This document shows positions 24,131-31,863 of a stretch of 64,000 bases of DNA, in pieces. The notes below the pieces were generated by a model. That model worked only from the letters and a program-made list of their open reading frames with translations. It did not search any database and had not been told where the DNA came from. The position numbers were made by a program, and so were the translations under genes. The DNA is from VAZQ01 sp963721005 (GTDB taxonomy: Bacteria; Pseudomonadota; Alphaproteobacteria; Rhizobiales; Xanthobacteraceae). The stretch spans positions 1,021,963 through 1,085,962 of the forward strand of contig CAVRHR010000004.1 of the NCBI GenBank assembly GCA_963721005.1, written 5' to 3'. Positions within the stretch are counted from its first letter, which is position 1. Each line of letters begins with the position of its first letter.

Positions 24131-24888
24131 AGGCCCACAGGCCCGAGCGCGTTGCGTAGCGGCTCGCCCGAAATCATCATAAGGCCGGTGAAGGGTTGGC
24201 TCAGCTCGAGGATCATGAAGATCGCAGCAGACGCCGAAAGCGCAAAAATGCCGAGGGCGGTAATAGATGTCGCATTGTTGTCGGCGAACAGGCTAAAGCT
24301 CACAAAGATGATGGTGAGCCAGGAAATGAGCACCAGGAGGAAGGGCATGGGGATTGACCCACCGGCCCTGGCGAACAGCAGGAGGCGCGTTTTCGCCAGA
24401 TCGGTGCTTGTGTCTATGGCTCTAGCCTGGAGAGAACGTTGGGTCTCGTTCTGGGGCGATAGTTTCAGAATCTCATCGTAGAGCAATAGAGCTGAGGAGC
24501 TCGCCTCGAATGCCTCCGACTTCCCGGTATCGGCGCCGTTCTCGCGCCAAATCCGATCCGCCAAAATGGCGAGGGCCTGCCGCAACCGACCGCGGATGGA
24601 ATCTGTCTCCGACCCGTACTGCGCAAGGGTTCGGTCCAGCAACACGATGTTGGCGGTCAGCTGCTTGACTTGACCGGTTTCGGTTTCATAGGTGTTGTTT
24701 GCCGAGGCGATCAGCAAGCCGAGCACCAGAGCGGCCATCGTCCCAATCAGCCCGGTTCCCAGTCGCACGACGTCCTTGGTATCGCCGGCCAGGTGGTGCC
24801 CCGGCAGTCTTTTGCGAAGGAACATGCCGAGAACAGTTCCACCGAAGATGCATGCAAACGCGATCAAAGACAAAAATATGGGATTCAT
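24127..24888 (-). CDS. DUF4239 (bestrophin-like) membrane protein
   Basis: The 253-residue protein starts MNPIFLSLIAFACIFGGTVL and has four likely spans: about 3-24, a second in LGTGLIGTMAALVLGLLIAS, and two near the C-terminus (FLLVLISWLTIIFVSFSLFA and LGIFALSASAAIFMILELSQ). The central 90 residues are a soluble helical region. This layout is that of the DUF4239 family, thought to be distantly bestrophin-like but functionally undefined. The stop at 24127 lies exactly where a decapitated MASE4 kinase begins, so a deletion has removed whatever lay between. Confidence 0.8.
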   Translation of the reverse strand: MNPIFLSLIAFACIFGGTVLGMFLRKRLPGHHLAGDTKDVVRLGTGLIGTMAALVLGLLIASANNTYETETGQVKQLTANIVLLDRTLAQYGSETDSIRGRLRQALAILADRIWRENGADTGKSEAFEASSSALLLYDEILKLSPQNETQRSLQARAIDTSTDLAKTRLLLFARAGGSIPMPFLLVLISWLTIIFVSFSLFADNNATSITALGIFALSASAAIFMILELSQPFTGLMMISGEPLRNALGPVGL

Positions 24889-24989
24889 AATGTCATCCCC
24901 CAAAACTGGCGATCGAACGGCTTCCATCTTGTCTTGATCATCTCATTGGTCTTTCTTCCATGCCAAATCACACCTATTAGGGGCGGGAT

Positions 24990-25022
24990 GGGCCGCACCC
25001 GCCGAGAGGACGGGTACGGCCC
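24990..25022 (-). terminator. Hairpin downstream of the sulfatase remnant
   Basis: GGGCCGCACCCG pairs with CGGGTACGGCCC, with one G-T wobble, around a 9-base loop. It lies 36 bp beyond the stop of the minus-strand sulfatase remnant. No clear T-tract is present. Confidence 0.55.
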
Positions 25023-25057
25023 GGTGCTTCGATTGAGTGTTCCGCCCAGGCACATCG

Positions 25058-25565
25058 CTATTTGCCGGCTCCGGAGGCTCCTTTCTGAATCATCTCAAGC
25101 GCCCGATCGACGGTCAACGTTCCGGAGACTTGGCTGGGTGGGTATTCTCTGAACGTCTGAAGGAACTGGCCGACAATGCTGACGGCAGGCACCATCGTCC
25201 ACAGCTTGTCGCCCCACCACCTGGCATACATCATCAACTCGTCCTGATAGCGCTCCCACGGATCCTCCCGCAGGTTGGTTACCAGCGGAACGTTGGTGGT
25301 TTCCGGCGTGCCGGTGAACAGATTGCCTTTGATTGTCTTGAAGCTGATCTTCCACTCGTCATAGCGCAGGGCAGTGAGGTCACCACTATCCGTGAAGTAG
25401 TCCGCCCATCATGCCGCGATGGTAGGCGCTGATGTTCCACATGCCGACATCGTCGCCCATGATGACGAGGATGTTGGGCTTGTTGGCTCCCGTCTGTGCC
25501 GTCGCCGCGCCGCTGAGCGCCAGCGCGAGCGGCAGTACGACAGCTAAGAGAATGCTTCGCTTCAT
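25058..25565 (-). pseudogene. Arylsulfatase with most of its middle deleted
   Basis: The N-terminus is intact: a signal peptide (MKRSILLAVVLPLALALSGA), then NILVIMGDDVGMWNISAYHR with the metal-binding Asp pair. Right after GMMGG, at about 25400, the sequence jumps in another frame to a sulfatase C-terminus: DYFTDSGDLTALRYDEWKIS, then TTNVPLVTNLREDPWERYQD and LTVDRALEMIQKGASGAGK, ending at 25058. Compared with the 544-residue homologue at 20247, about 350 residues including the formylglycine site are gone. A short repeat around the ACTACTTCACGGA junction may have mediated the deletion. Not functional. Confidence 0.85.
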
Positions 25566-25567
25566 GC

Positions 25568-26257
25568 TCAATTCCTCATTTCGTTGCTGATGTGATGAAT
25601 GGTCTCGGCTGCCGCGTCGTTGATCACGCCTCCTTCCGCTCGCATACGTGCTTTCCTGCTGGCAAGCTCCGCCGGCCGACGAGCACGATTGATGCTCCCG
25701 AGGGGCGCGCTGTCAGGCGTCGAGTTTCCCGTGACATCGATATAGGTCGCTTCGGCGGCATCCGGCTGAAGCTGCGACTTCGATTGGAGCGTGAGCCGTG
25801 CGACCGTATGGAAAGGCGCTTGCGCCTCGTTCCACGGGATGCTCGCGTTTTCGATCCAGAAATTGGCATCTTGGCGCTTGCCCCAATAGGTCATCCTCTC
25901 GACGTCGAGGAGCTGGAGCCCAAAGTCGAAAGCGCTCATCACCTTGTCTTCATTAAGATGCCGGATCAGCTCATCCTGCAGTCCCTTCGGATTGCGCCGT
26001 TGCAAAGCGGCCGCCGGATTGTCCAGGGTCGGGGTCGCCGAGTGCTTCACGACGTCGGTCGGCCCGAAGCGGAACGGCACGGTGCTCCAATAACGCAGCC
26101 GCTGATAAGGTTTGATGGCCTGGTGCGCATAATCGGGTGAAGCAGTCGGGGCTCTATGGATCGGCGCCTTTACAGGCAAGTCAGCCGCCGCAGCGGCTGG
26201 CGGCAGGGCGAAAGCTAGAATTGCGAAAGTCGCCAAAACAAAAGGGGAGCTTTTCAT
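25568..26257 (-). CDS. Chimera: barrel-protein signal peptide fused to a catalase-family C-terminus
   Basis: The first about 45 residues (MKSSPFVLATFAILAFALPP, then AAADLPVKAPIHRAP) look like the export signal and mature start of alphaproteobacterial outer-membrane barrels. From AIKPYQRLRYWSTVPFRFGP onward the sequence looks like the C-terminal half of haem catalase-family proteins (DELIRHLNEDKVMSAFDFGL, then NFWIENASIPWNE). A full catalase-family protein of this type is about 340 residues; here roughly the first 130, including the distal His, are absent. The frame is open for 229 residues with a GGGGA ribosome site. It ends three bases before a sulfatase remnant. Likely a deletion fusion. 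Confidence 0.6.
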   Translation of the reverse strand: MKSSPFVLATFAILAFALPPAAAAADLPVKAPIHRAPTASPDYAHQAIKPYQRLRYWSTVPFRFGPTDVVKHSATPTLDNPAAALQRRNPKGLQDELIRHLNEDKVMSAFDFGLQLLDVERMTYWGKRQDANFWIENASIPWNEAQAPFHTVARLTLQSKSQLQPDAAEATYIDVTGNSTPDSAPLGSINRARRPAELASRKARMRAEGGVINDAAAETIHHISNEMRN

Positions 26258-26331
26258 TCGAATTCCCCACAAAGGCGTTCGAGCGGGGATTCTCCAAGCA
26301 GCCCTTCGCGACCTTCACTGCCGGGAGACTA

Positions 26332-27480
26332 TTATTTTGTGATCATCGGCTTCTTGGTGGCGGTCGGTGGCGCCGCCGCCGGCGAGAGCACGAATGTGAC
26401 CCATGCATTCCACCCCTTTGGTCGGTCCGACAAATCGAACTCTTCATAGCCCTTTAAGTTGATGTAACCCTGCATACCCCCGACCGGAAAAATGAATCCG
26501 ACTTGCGGTCCGATGCCGGCGACGCGTGATTGGAAGCAACCCACCCTGTCGCCGGAGCCGCTGTCGCACGAGAGCTGATCGTAGACGTAGCCCACCATGC
26601 CCACCAGCACCTGCTTGCTTACGAACTGCGAAGCACCCAAATCCAGGTGCATGTCGATGCCGTTCTGGTATTGGGTGGCTTGATTTTCGAAATTATAGGT
26701 TAAGCCGAGCACTGCCGAGAATTCATGCCCGGTCCCCGGATTGAAATAGGTGTAGCCACCGCCGGCGTCGATGGCGCCGTGCCCAATGCCGAGATTCGCC
26801 AAGCTGGAGGAGCTGTAGACGCCGACCGGAATGTCTCCCGTAACGTAGGTCATGTAGTTGTTGACGCCCGCATTCCAGCGCAACGAGAACTGCGGTATCA
26901 CATCCCCAAAACCCCATGCCGCAGCGCTGATGCTGTCCGATCGAGGACCGAACGGGATGCTGCCGCCACCCGGCAGCGTCAGCGCCCCTGACAGAGTGCC
27001 GGCCAGTGAAGCGCTGGTGGTGCCGTATGACGTCAGCAAACTCGCGGACGCTTGGCCGCCAAGGACCGGCGTTGCAAACACATAGGTCGGGATGGCAATG
27101 CCGAGATCGCCGGTGGCATTCAGGCTCGCACTCAGATTTGCCGTCAGGTTCGAAGGGATTCTGCCGATCTGAATTTCGCGGGCAAGCGCTACGTCGCCGC
27201 CCGCGGACACCGACGTATGATAGTAGACCGACGCCAACGACCATCCTGGTTGCTGTGGAACGGCGGCCAGGCTTCCGAAAAAACCGGGAACCCAGAAACT
27301 CACGCCGCCTTCGTCAGCGACAGCGATTTTCGGCATCGAAACGGCAGCCATGAGCGCAACCACGCCGCTGAGGAGAGCCGGCTGAATTGGGTGCTTCCGC
27401 GGCGAACTCCGCCGAACCGCCGTCGTCCCAAGCCCCGGGTTGATTTGTCGTCTTGCCCCTGCGATCCGAACTGCGGCCAT
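26332..27480 (-). CDS. Outer-membrane protein of the phenol-degradation meta-pathway type
   Basis: The 382-residue protein has an export signal (about 20-60, ending SMPKIAVADEGG) and a C-terminal beta-barrel resembling the Phenol_MetA_deg/SphA group: AWGFGDVIPQFSLRWN, GIGHGAIDAGGGYTYFNPGT, GCFQSRVAGIGPQVGFIFPV. These proteins are thought to pass hydrophobic substrates across the outer membrane; substrate unknown. The ATG at 27480 follows GGAGGGGG. A paralogue of clearly the same build lies at 31864-33015 on the same strand. Confidence 0.8.
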   Translation of the reverse strand: MAAVRIAGARRQINPGLGTTAVRRSSPRKHPIQPALLSGVVALMAAVSMPKIAVADEGGVSFWVPGFFGSLAAVPQQPGWSLASVYYHTSVSAGGDVALAREIQIGRIPSNLTANLSASLNATGDLGIAIPTYVFATPVLGGQASASLLTSYGTTSASLAGTLSGALTLPGGGSIPFGPRSDSISAAAWGFGDVIPQFSLRWNAGVNNYMTYVTGDIPVGVYSSSSLANLGIGHGAIDAGGGYTYFNPGTGHEFSAVLGLTYNFENQATQYQNGIDMHLDLGASQFVSKQVLVGMVGYVYDQLSCDSGSGDRVGCFQSRVAGIGPQVGFIFPVGGMQGYINLKGYEEFDLSDRPKGWNAWVTFVLSPAAAPPTATKKPMITK

Positions 27481-27752
27481 GTCCCCCTCCAACTTAGTCG
27501 ACGTGAGCAACGCAGATGCACCGAAGTGCTTATCCCCAATTCAAGGGTAGTCCCTGTCTGGCCCGATTCGACATCAAATTCCCCAAAGCCCGCGCACGAT
27601 TGGAAGATAATCGGCACGTGTGACTTGGAAGACACAGACGCCGAATAGATAAATACCTTCAAGGGTTTCGTGGAGCGGTGTGCCAGGCCATCAAACGAGG
27701 GTATTTAGCGCTCTTCCGTCGGCGGGGTGTTGAACCCTGTGGGATGCCGCCA

Positions 27753-27783
27753 GAAGGCCCCGGGCCCTAAGCCCGGAGCCTTC
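27753..27783 (-). terminator. Hairpin downstream of the barrel gene
   Basis: GAAGGCCCCGGGC pairs with GCCCGGAGCCTTC over a 5-base loop with one mismatch. On the minus strand it begins 32 bp after the stop of the outer-membrane barrel gene at 27815. No T-tract. Confidence 0.55.
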
Positions 27784-27814
27784 CGCACGCCCCGCCCCGT
27801 TGAACAGAACAATC

Positions 27815-28543
27815 CTACCAGCCGAATTTATAGTTGATTCCGGCCATGACGATGTTGAGCTGCCGTTTCACGTTTACCGTGTCGGGGACGCCGACCGGAC
27901 TTGCCGCCGTCCACCCCCTCAAGCCGAGATAGTCGTACTCGATTTTTGCCGTCCAGTTGGGGGTGAAGGCGTATTCGACGCCTGCTCCCAGCACCCAGCC
28001 GCTGTTGGTGTTGGAGGAGGTCGCCGACGCCCCGCTCGCCAGGTTGGTGACGGTCGCATTGTTGCCGACCCAGCCGCCGCCGGCCTTGCCGTAGAAGAGC
28101 GCGCGGTCGGCCGCAAAGCCGAAGCGCCCGGCGAGCGTGCTGACCCACTGCGTGTTGGCGCCCACCTGGAGAACCGGCCCTGCCAAGGTGACGATTCCGC
28201 CGGTAGTGCTGTTGAGCGAGGTCCAGTCGAAGGTTCCCTCAACGCCCCAGACGAAGCCGCCCATCTGATAATTGAAGCCCAGCTGCCCGCCGCCCAGCCA
28301 GCCGGTGAGATTGCCGGTCACGCCGGTGCCGGTGAGATTGTCGGTGAGCGTGGTGCTCGCCCAGGCTCCCCCGAAATTGCCGCCGATGTAGAAACCGGTC
28401 CACGTGAAAGGTGGCGGTGCATAGACTGGGGCCACAGGCGGCGGCGCCGGTTGCGGCGGCAGATCGGCCGCCTGCACAGAGCTTGCCATGACGAGGCCCG
28501 ACAGTCCGGCAGCCAGTAAAAGGATATTCTGTTGCGCTTTCAC
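27815..28543 (-). CDS. Outer-membrane beta-barrel protein, intact copy
   Basis: Starting at the GTG at 28543, behind GGGGAG, the 242-residue protein has a signal peptide (KAQQNILLLAAGLSGLVMAS, cleavage at VQAADLPP). A Pro-rich linker (PPQPAPPPVAPVYAPPPFTW) precedes an eight-strand type barrel beginning TGFYIGGNFGGAWAS and ending NIVMAGINYKFGW. The aromatic C-terminal residue is typical for BAM-dependent insertion. This is the Omp31/Opa-like family abundant in Brucella and Bradyrhizobium. Bases 27816-28426 are repeated inverted at 31190-31800. Confidence 0.88.
   Translation of the reverse strand: MKAQQNILLLAAGLSGLVMASSVQAADLPPQPAPPPVAPVYAPPPFTWTGFYIGGNFGGAWASTTLTDNLTGTGVTGNLTGWLGGGQLGFNYQMGGFVWGVEGTFDWTSLNSTTGGIVTLAGPVLQVGANTQWVSTLAGRFGFAADRALFYGKAGGGWVGNNATVTNLASGASATSSNTNSGWVLGAGVEYAFTPNWTAKIEYDYLGLRGWTAASPVGVPDTVNVKRQLNIVMAGINYKFGW
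27816..28426 (-). repeat. 611-bp inverted duplication, left arm
   Basis: Reading both arms base by base I find four differences in 611 positions and no indel relative to 31190-31800. The match begins at the VYAPPPFTW codons and ends at the TA of the stop codon; flanks on both sides are unrelated. Three of the four changes fall in the last 150 bases of the gene. Confidence 0.92.
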
Positions 28544-28810
28544 GAATAATACTCCCCGACTTGCTAAATCGGAGGCTAGCGACCTTCCAAATCGCAAAGC
28601 ATCAAATTCCTGCAGCAAACTTCGACCGGTCCGATGAATCTCCTTGGCCGTTGCATATCTGCCACAGCCGATCGCTCGGCATCCTCACGCCATCTTGGTG
28701 GCACAAGGCGTCGTGGCCCCGCTTCAGCGCTCGTCACGGGGCGTTTCGGCAGAAATCGAAAATTGAATCCTGCGGCGAGATAGAGCGCAACCGATCGACA
28801 CGCCGTTAAA

Positions 28811-29833
28811 TCAATTTTCGGCCGGAACTCGACGGCAGGTCTCGGATGGCAGCTCTCCGAACCAAAGTCGGTAGTCCTTGGCGAACTGGCCCAGATGCCA
28901 AAAGCCCCATTTGTTGGCGATGTCCGAAACCTTGGGCGCAAGCGAATTGATGCCGCAGAGATCCTTGCGGGCCCCGTTCAGCCGGCAAGCCTTCATAAAT
29001 CGCGCGGGCGGTATCCCGTAGCGCTCTACAAACGCATAGTGCAATGTTCTTTCGCTCGCACCCGAGATGCGACGGAGCGCAGCAACGGTAAGCACTTCCG
29101 CGGGCTGCACCTTGATAGCCGAGACAGCCTGTTCGAGGGCCTGGGCGCGCTCGGTATTGGTCTTGGAGGGATCGAATGGAGCGCCGCCCGAGATTGTGTG
29201 GATTATGCGATTAAGCAGATCATCTCGATTTGGTTGCTCCCCTTTATGAGTGCGCGAACCAGGGGGATTGGCCGGGACCGAGGAAATCATCGTTCGGATT
29301 GCTGCTCGTATCGATTGTGCTGCAAGAGCGTTCGGGAACCGTACCAGAATGCAATTGCGCTGGTCAAAGGTGGAGCTGCAGCCGCGCAATCTCGCGGCCT
29401 GTTGAAAGTCCCGTTTCGGGAATGAAACGCTCGCGACGTCAAATCCGGGCTGGGAGGCCAATTCGATTTCGGTCTCAGGGCCCGCAACCAAAATATCCGA
29501 ATACTCGAACGACGTTCCTTGCCAGAGCACGGGCGCCCGGGAGGTTTTGACCGCAATCGTGATTGAGAGCGCTGGGGACTTCCAGGTTTGTACGAGGGCG
29601 CGCCCGAAGTGGGCGGTGCCGATCAGCACATCTCCCAGATACGCCTGGAACCCGTTAGCCGTGAACGCTCCAGGCTCGATTTGCAGCAGCTCAAGGCGGA
29701 AGCCCTGAACTCCTGAAACGAAAGCCTCAAGATCGATGTTCGACCGATCCAGGCAACATGGTTTGGCCATCCTCGACCTGTCGGGCAACGCCGCAGAAAT
29801 TTGACTTCGATCTGCCGGTTCGCGCTGGGGCAT
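28811..29833 (-). CDS. AraC-family transcriptional regulator
   Basis: The 340-residue protein has an N-terminal sensing region (about 30-220; QGFRLELLQIEPGAFTANGF) and a C-terminal double helix-turn-helix (about 240-335), with VAALRRISGASERTLHYAFV as the first helix pair and the family signature ending VSDIANKWGFWHLGQFAKDY. The layout resembles EutR-like and other ligand-responsive AraC regulators. The start could also be at 29770 (MAKPCCLDR). It lies 268 bp upstream of, and on the same strand as, the barrel gene at 27815, which is a plausible target. Confidence 0.85.
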   Translation of the reverse strand: MPQREPADRSQISAALPDRSRMAKPCCLDRSNIDLEAFVSGVQGFRLELLQIEPGAFTANGFQAYLGDVLIGTAHFGRALVQTWKSPALSITIAVKTSRAPVLWQGTSFEYSDILVAGPETEIELASQPGFDVASVSFPKRDFQQAARLRGCSSTFDQRNCILVRFPNALAAQSIRAAIRTMISSVPANPPGSRTHKGEQPNRDDLLNRIIHTISGGAPFDPSKTNTERAQALEQAVSAIKVQPAEVLTVAALRRISGASERTLHYAFVERYGIPPARFMKACRLNGARKDLCGINSLAPKVSDIANKWGFWHLGQFAKDYRLWFGELPSETCRRVPAEN

Positions 29834-29842
29834 AGGTCGGGT

Positions 29843-30031
29843 TCAGGGCACAGAAATCATCTTGGTGTTCATGTACATGCGGGAATCGACCGGACGGTAT
29901 TGTCCTTTGGTGCAGCTTTTCGGGTCGGCGCGTCGTGCAGGGTCACACGCAATATCTGGCGCGGGTGCGTAACGTCGCGAAATCTCGCCATTCTCGAAAA
30001 TAGTGCCCTTTGCACCTGTGTTTCGCCGCAA
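29843..30031 (-). CDS. Possible small protein ending in a CTKGQY-type tail
   Basis: The 62-residue frame ends DPKSCTKGQYRPVDSRMYMN followed by TKMISVP. The tail CTKGQY also occurs at 22173-22217 and at about 36504-36533 on the minus strand. The N-terminal half has no signal peptide and looks out of frame. I suspect a short secreted protein whose 5' end has eroded. Low confidence. Confidence 0.3.
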   Translation of the reverse strand: MRRNTGAKGTIFENGEISRRYAPAPDIACDPARRADPKSCTKGQYRPVDSRMYMNTKMISVP

Positions 30032-30165
30032 GGGCGCCAGGAGAGGCCTCGGCGCTTCGCCTCGCCGGTGAACCTTTTGGCGGTTGGCCTCGTCTAACGT
30101 CCTGAATTGTGCGGTCTTGGCCCGCGAGGGCTGAGGGTGCCGCTGTGTCGGGAGGAGATCGACCC

Positions 30166-30939
30166 TTGTCAGTGCTTCATTCGGATTGGTCTTCCGCGCC
30201 GGACTTTCACCCCGAATTCGGGCTTCTGTGCCCGTCCCCCCGCAGACGTCGCGGCTTGCGGCTTGCCGCGGCCTGCGTCATGGCCGGGATGGCAATTGGA
30301 GCGACGATGGAGCTCGCCATCGCGCACTGGCGAGTTGGCGATGCAGCTTCCCCGTCGGCAAGGTCATTTGACGAGGAACGACTGACTTTGCCTGGAGATG
30401 CGGCATTTCCGCCGATCGATATTCCAGTCGTTCCAATACGGTCGTCCGCCTCAATTGCCGGTGCAGATGAGTCAACCGCTACGCGCCCACAGGGCGTCTG
30501 CACGGACCCGAGTGTCAAGGATATGGCGGCGGAATTCCTCAACCCGAACTGCGGATCGGGCAAATCTCATGTGAGACATGTCGCGCGCGCCGTTTATCGA
30601 GTCGCGACCGTTGTCATCGGTCGCACCGATGTGACGGCAGCCGAAACAGCGCCGGTCGCCGTGGCGGCGATCGAGCCGCCCCGTGCGCCTGCTGGCGTTA
30701 TGCTCAAAGTGCTGCCTTCGACGACGCAGCCGATCGAGCGACCGGTGCTGCCGACCAAAAAGCTAAAAGTCGTGACGAGCGCACCGATCGTGCTGACGCC
30801 GCCAGCCCGCGAGCCGACACCGCAGGAGGCGGGTTTCAGTGCCTTTGCGGCCACGCCCTGGCTTGGACGCAGCGACAGCCGCCCCGCCGATACCCCCGGC
30901 CTACAAGGCCTCGGCGGCCTTTTTGGCAGGATTTGGTGA
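30166..30939 (+). CDS. Membrane-anchored Pro-rich hypothetical protein
   Basis: A TTG at 30166, nine bases after GGAGGAG, gives a 257-residue product. The N-terminus reads SDWSSAPDFHPEFGLLCPSP then a basic RRRRGLRL, and a single span (LAAACVMAGMAIGATMELAI) follows at about residues 32-52. The remaining 200 residues are periplasmic or extracytoplasmic, Pro/Ala/Thr-rich, with one Cys pair (GVCTDPS and NPNCGS). I recall similar proteins in Bradyrhizobium; none with known function. The upstream ATG-like start at 30109 is less likely. Confidence 0.6.
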   Translation: MSVLHSDWSSAPDFHPEFGLLCPSPRRRRGLRLAAACVMAGMAIGATMELAIAHWRVGDAASPSARSFDEERLTLPGDAAFPPIDIPVVPIRSSASIAGADESTATRPQGVCTDPSVKDMAAEFLNPNCGSGKSHVRHVARAVYRVATVVIGRTDVTAAETAPVAVAAIEPPRAPAGVMLKVLPSTTQPIERPVLPTKKLKVVTSAPIVLTPPAREPTPQEAGFSAFAATPWLGRSDSRPADTPGLQGLGGLFGRIW

Positions 30940-31080
30940 TCCTGGCCGGACGAATTTCCTGCTTTGCGGTCCCGATCCGCGGACCGATATACAAAAGTAT
31001 AGGCCCGAATACGAACAGATGGTGGTTTGCGCGTGGCCCCTGCGGCAACCTTCAATCGGGTTCAAACAGGGGGGTTAGAA

Positions 31081-31801
31081 TGTACAAGCTTCCGTCTGCG
31101 ATCGTCGTGGCCTCTACGCTTCTTGCAATATCGACGGGTGCGAATGCATCCGATCTGCCGGTGCGATGGCGGCTCCGCCTCCGCCAATGGTCTATGCACC
31201 GCCACCTTTCACGTGGACCGGTTTCTACATCGGCGGCAATTTCGGGGGAGCCTGGGCGAGCACCACGCTCACCGACAATCTCACCGGCACCGGCGTGACC
31301 GGCAATCTCACCGGCTGGCTGGGCGGCGGGCAGCTGGGCTTCAATTATCAGATGGGCGGCTTCGTCTGGGGCGTTGAGGGAACCTTCGACTGGACCTCGC
31401 TCAACAGCACTACCGGCGGAATCGTCACCTTGGCGGGGCCGGTTCTCCAGGTGGGCGCCAACACGCAGTGGGTCAGCACGCTCGCCGGGCGCTTCGGCTT
31501 TGCGGCCGACCGCGCGCTCTTCTACGGCAAGGCCGGCGGCGGCTGGGTCGGCAACAATGCGACCGTCACCAACCTGGCGAGCGGGGCGTCGGCGACCTCC
31601 TCCAACACCAACAGCGGCTGGGTGCTGGGAGCAGGCGTCGAATACGCCTTCACCCTCAACTGGACGGCAAAAATCGAGTACGACTATCTCGGCTTGAGGG
31701 GGTGGACGGCGGCAAGTCCGGTCGGCGTCCCCGACACGGTAACCGTGAAGCGGCAGCTCAACATCGTCATGGCCGGAATCAACTATAAATTCGGCTGGTA
31801 A
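31081..31801 (+). pseudogene. Outer-membrane beta-barrel protein, frameshifted duplicate
   Basis: The ATG at 31081 gives a signal peptide unrelated to the first copy (MYKLPSAIVVASTLLAISTG, then ANASDLPV). A one-base frame change at about 31167-31170 separates it from the linker AMAAPPPPMVYAPPPFTW and the barrel. From 31190 on, the barrel is almost identical to 27815-28426. The frame opened at 31081 stops after about 71 residues, so no exported barrel can form unless the base is a sequencing error. It is mosaic: its own promoter and signal, with a converted or pasted barrel. Confidence 0.85.
31190..31800 (+). repeat. 611-bp inverted duplication, right arm
   Basis: This arm is the reverse complement of 27816-28426 with four substitutions, one of them Pro to Leu in AFTPNWTAK versus AFTLNWTAK and one Asn to Thr in DTVNVK versus DTVTVK. 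The two arms enclose 2,763 bp containing the AraC regulator and the anchored Pro-rich protein, so recombination could invert that segment. Confidence 0.92.
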
Positions 31802-31863
31802 TTGCTTCCATCAGCCAGAACGTTCGGTTCGGGCCAACAATAGCCCGAGCAGGCTTACCCACC

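Noticed and set aside
28811..31165. Composite transposon bounded by the 611-bp inverted arms
   Set aside because: The arms are barrel coding sequence without transposase genes or target duplications, so they are a gene duplication.
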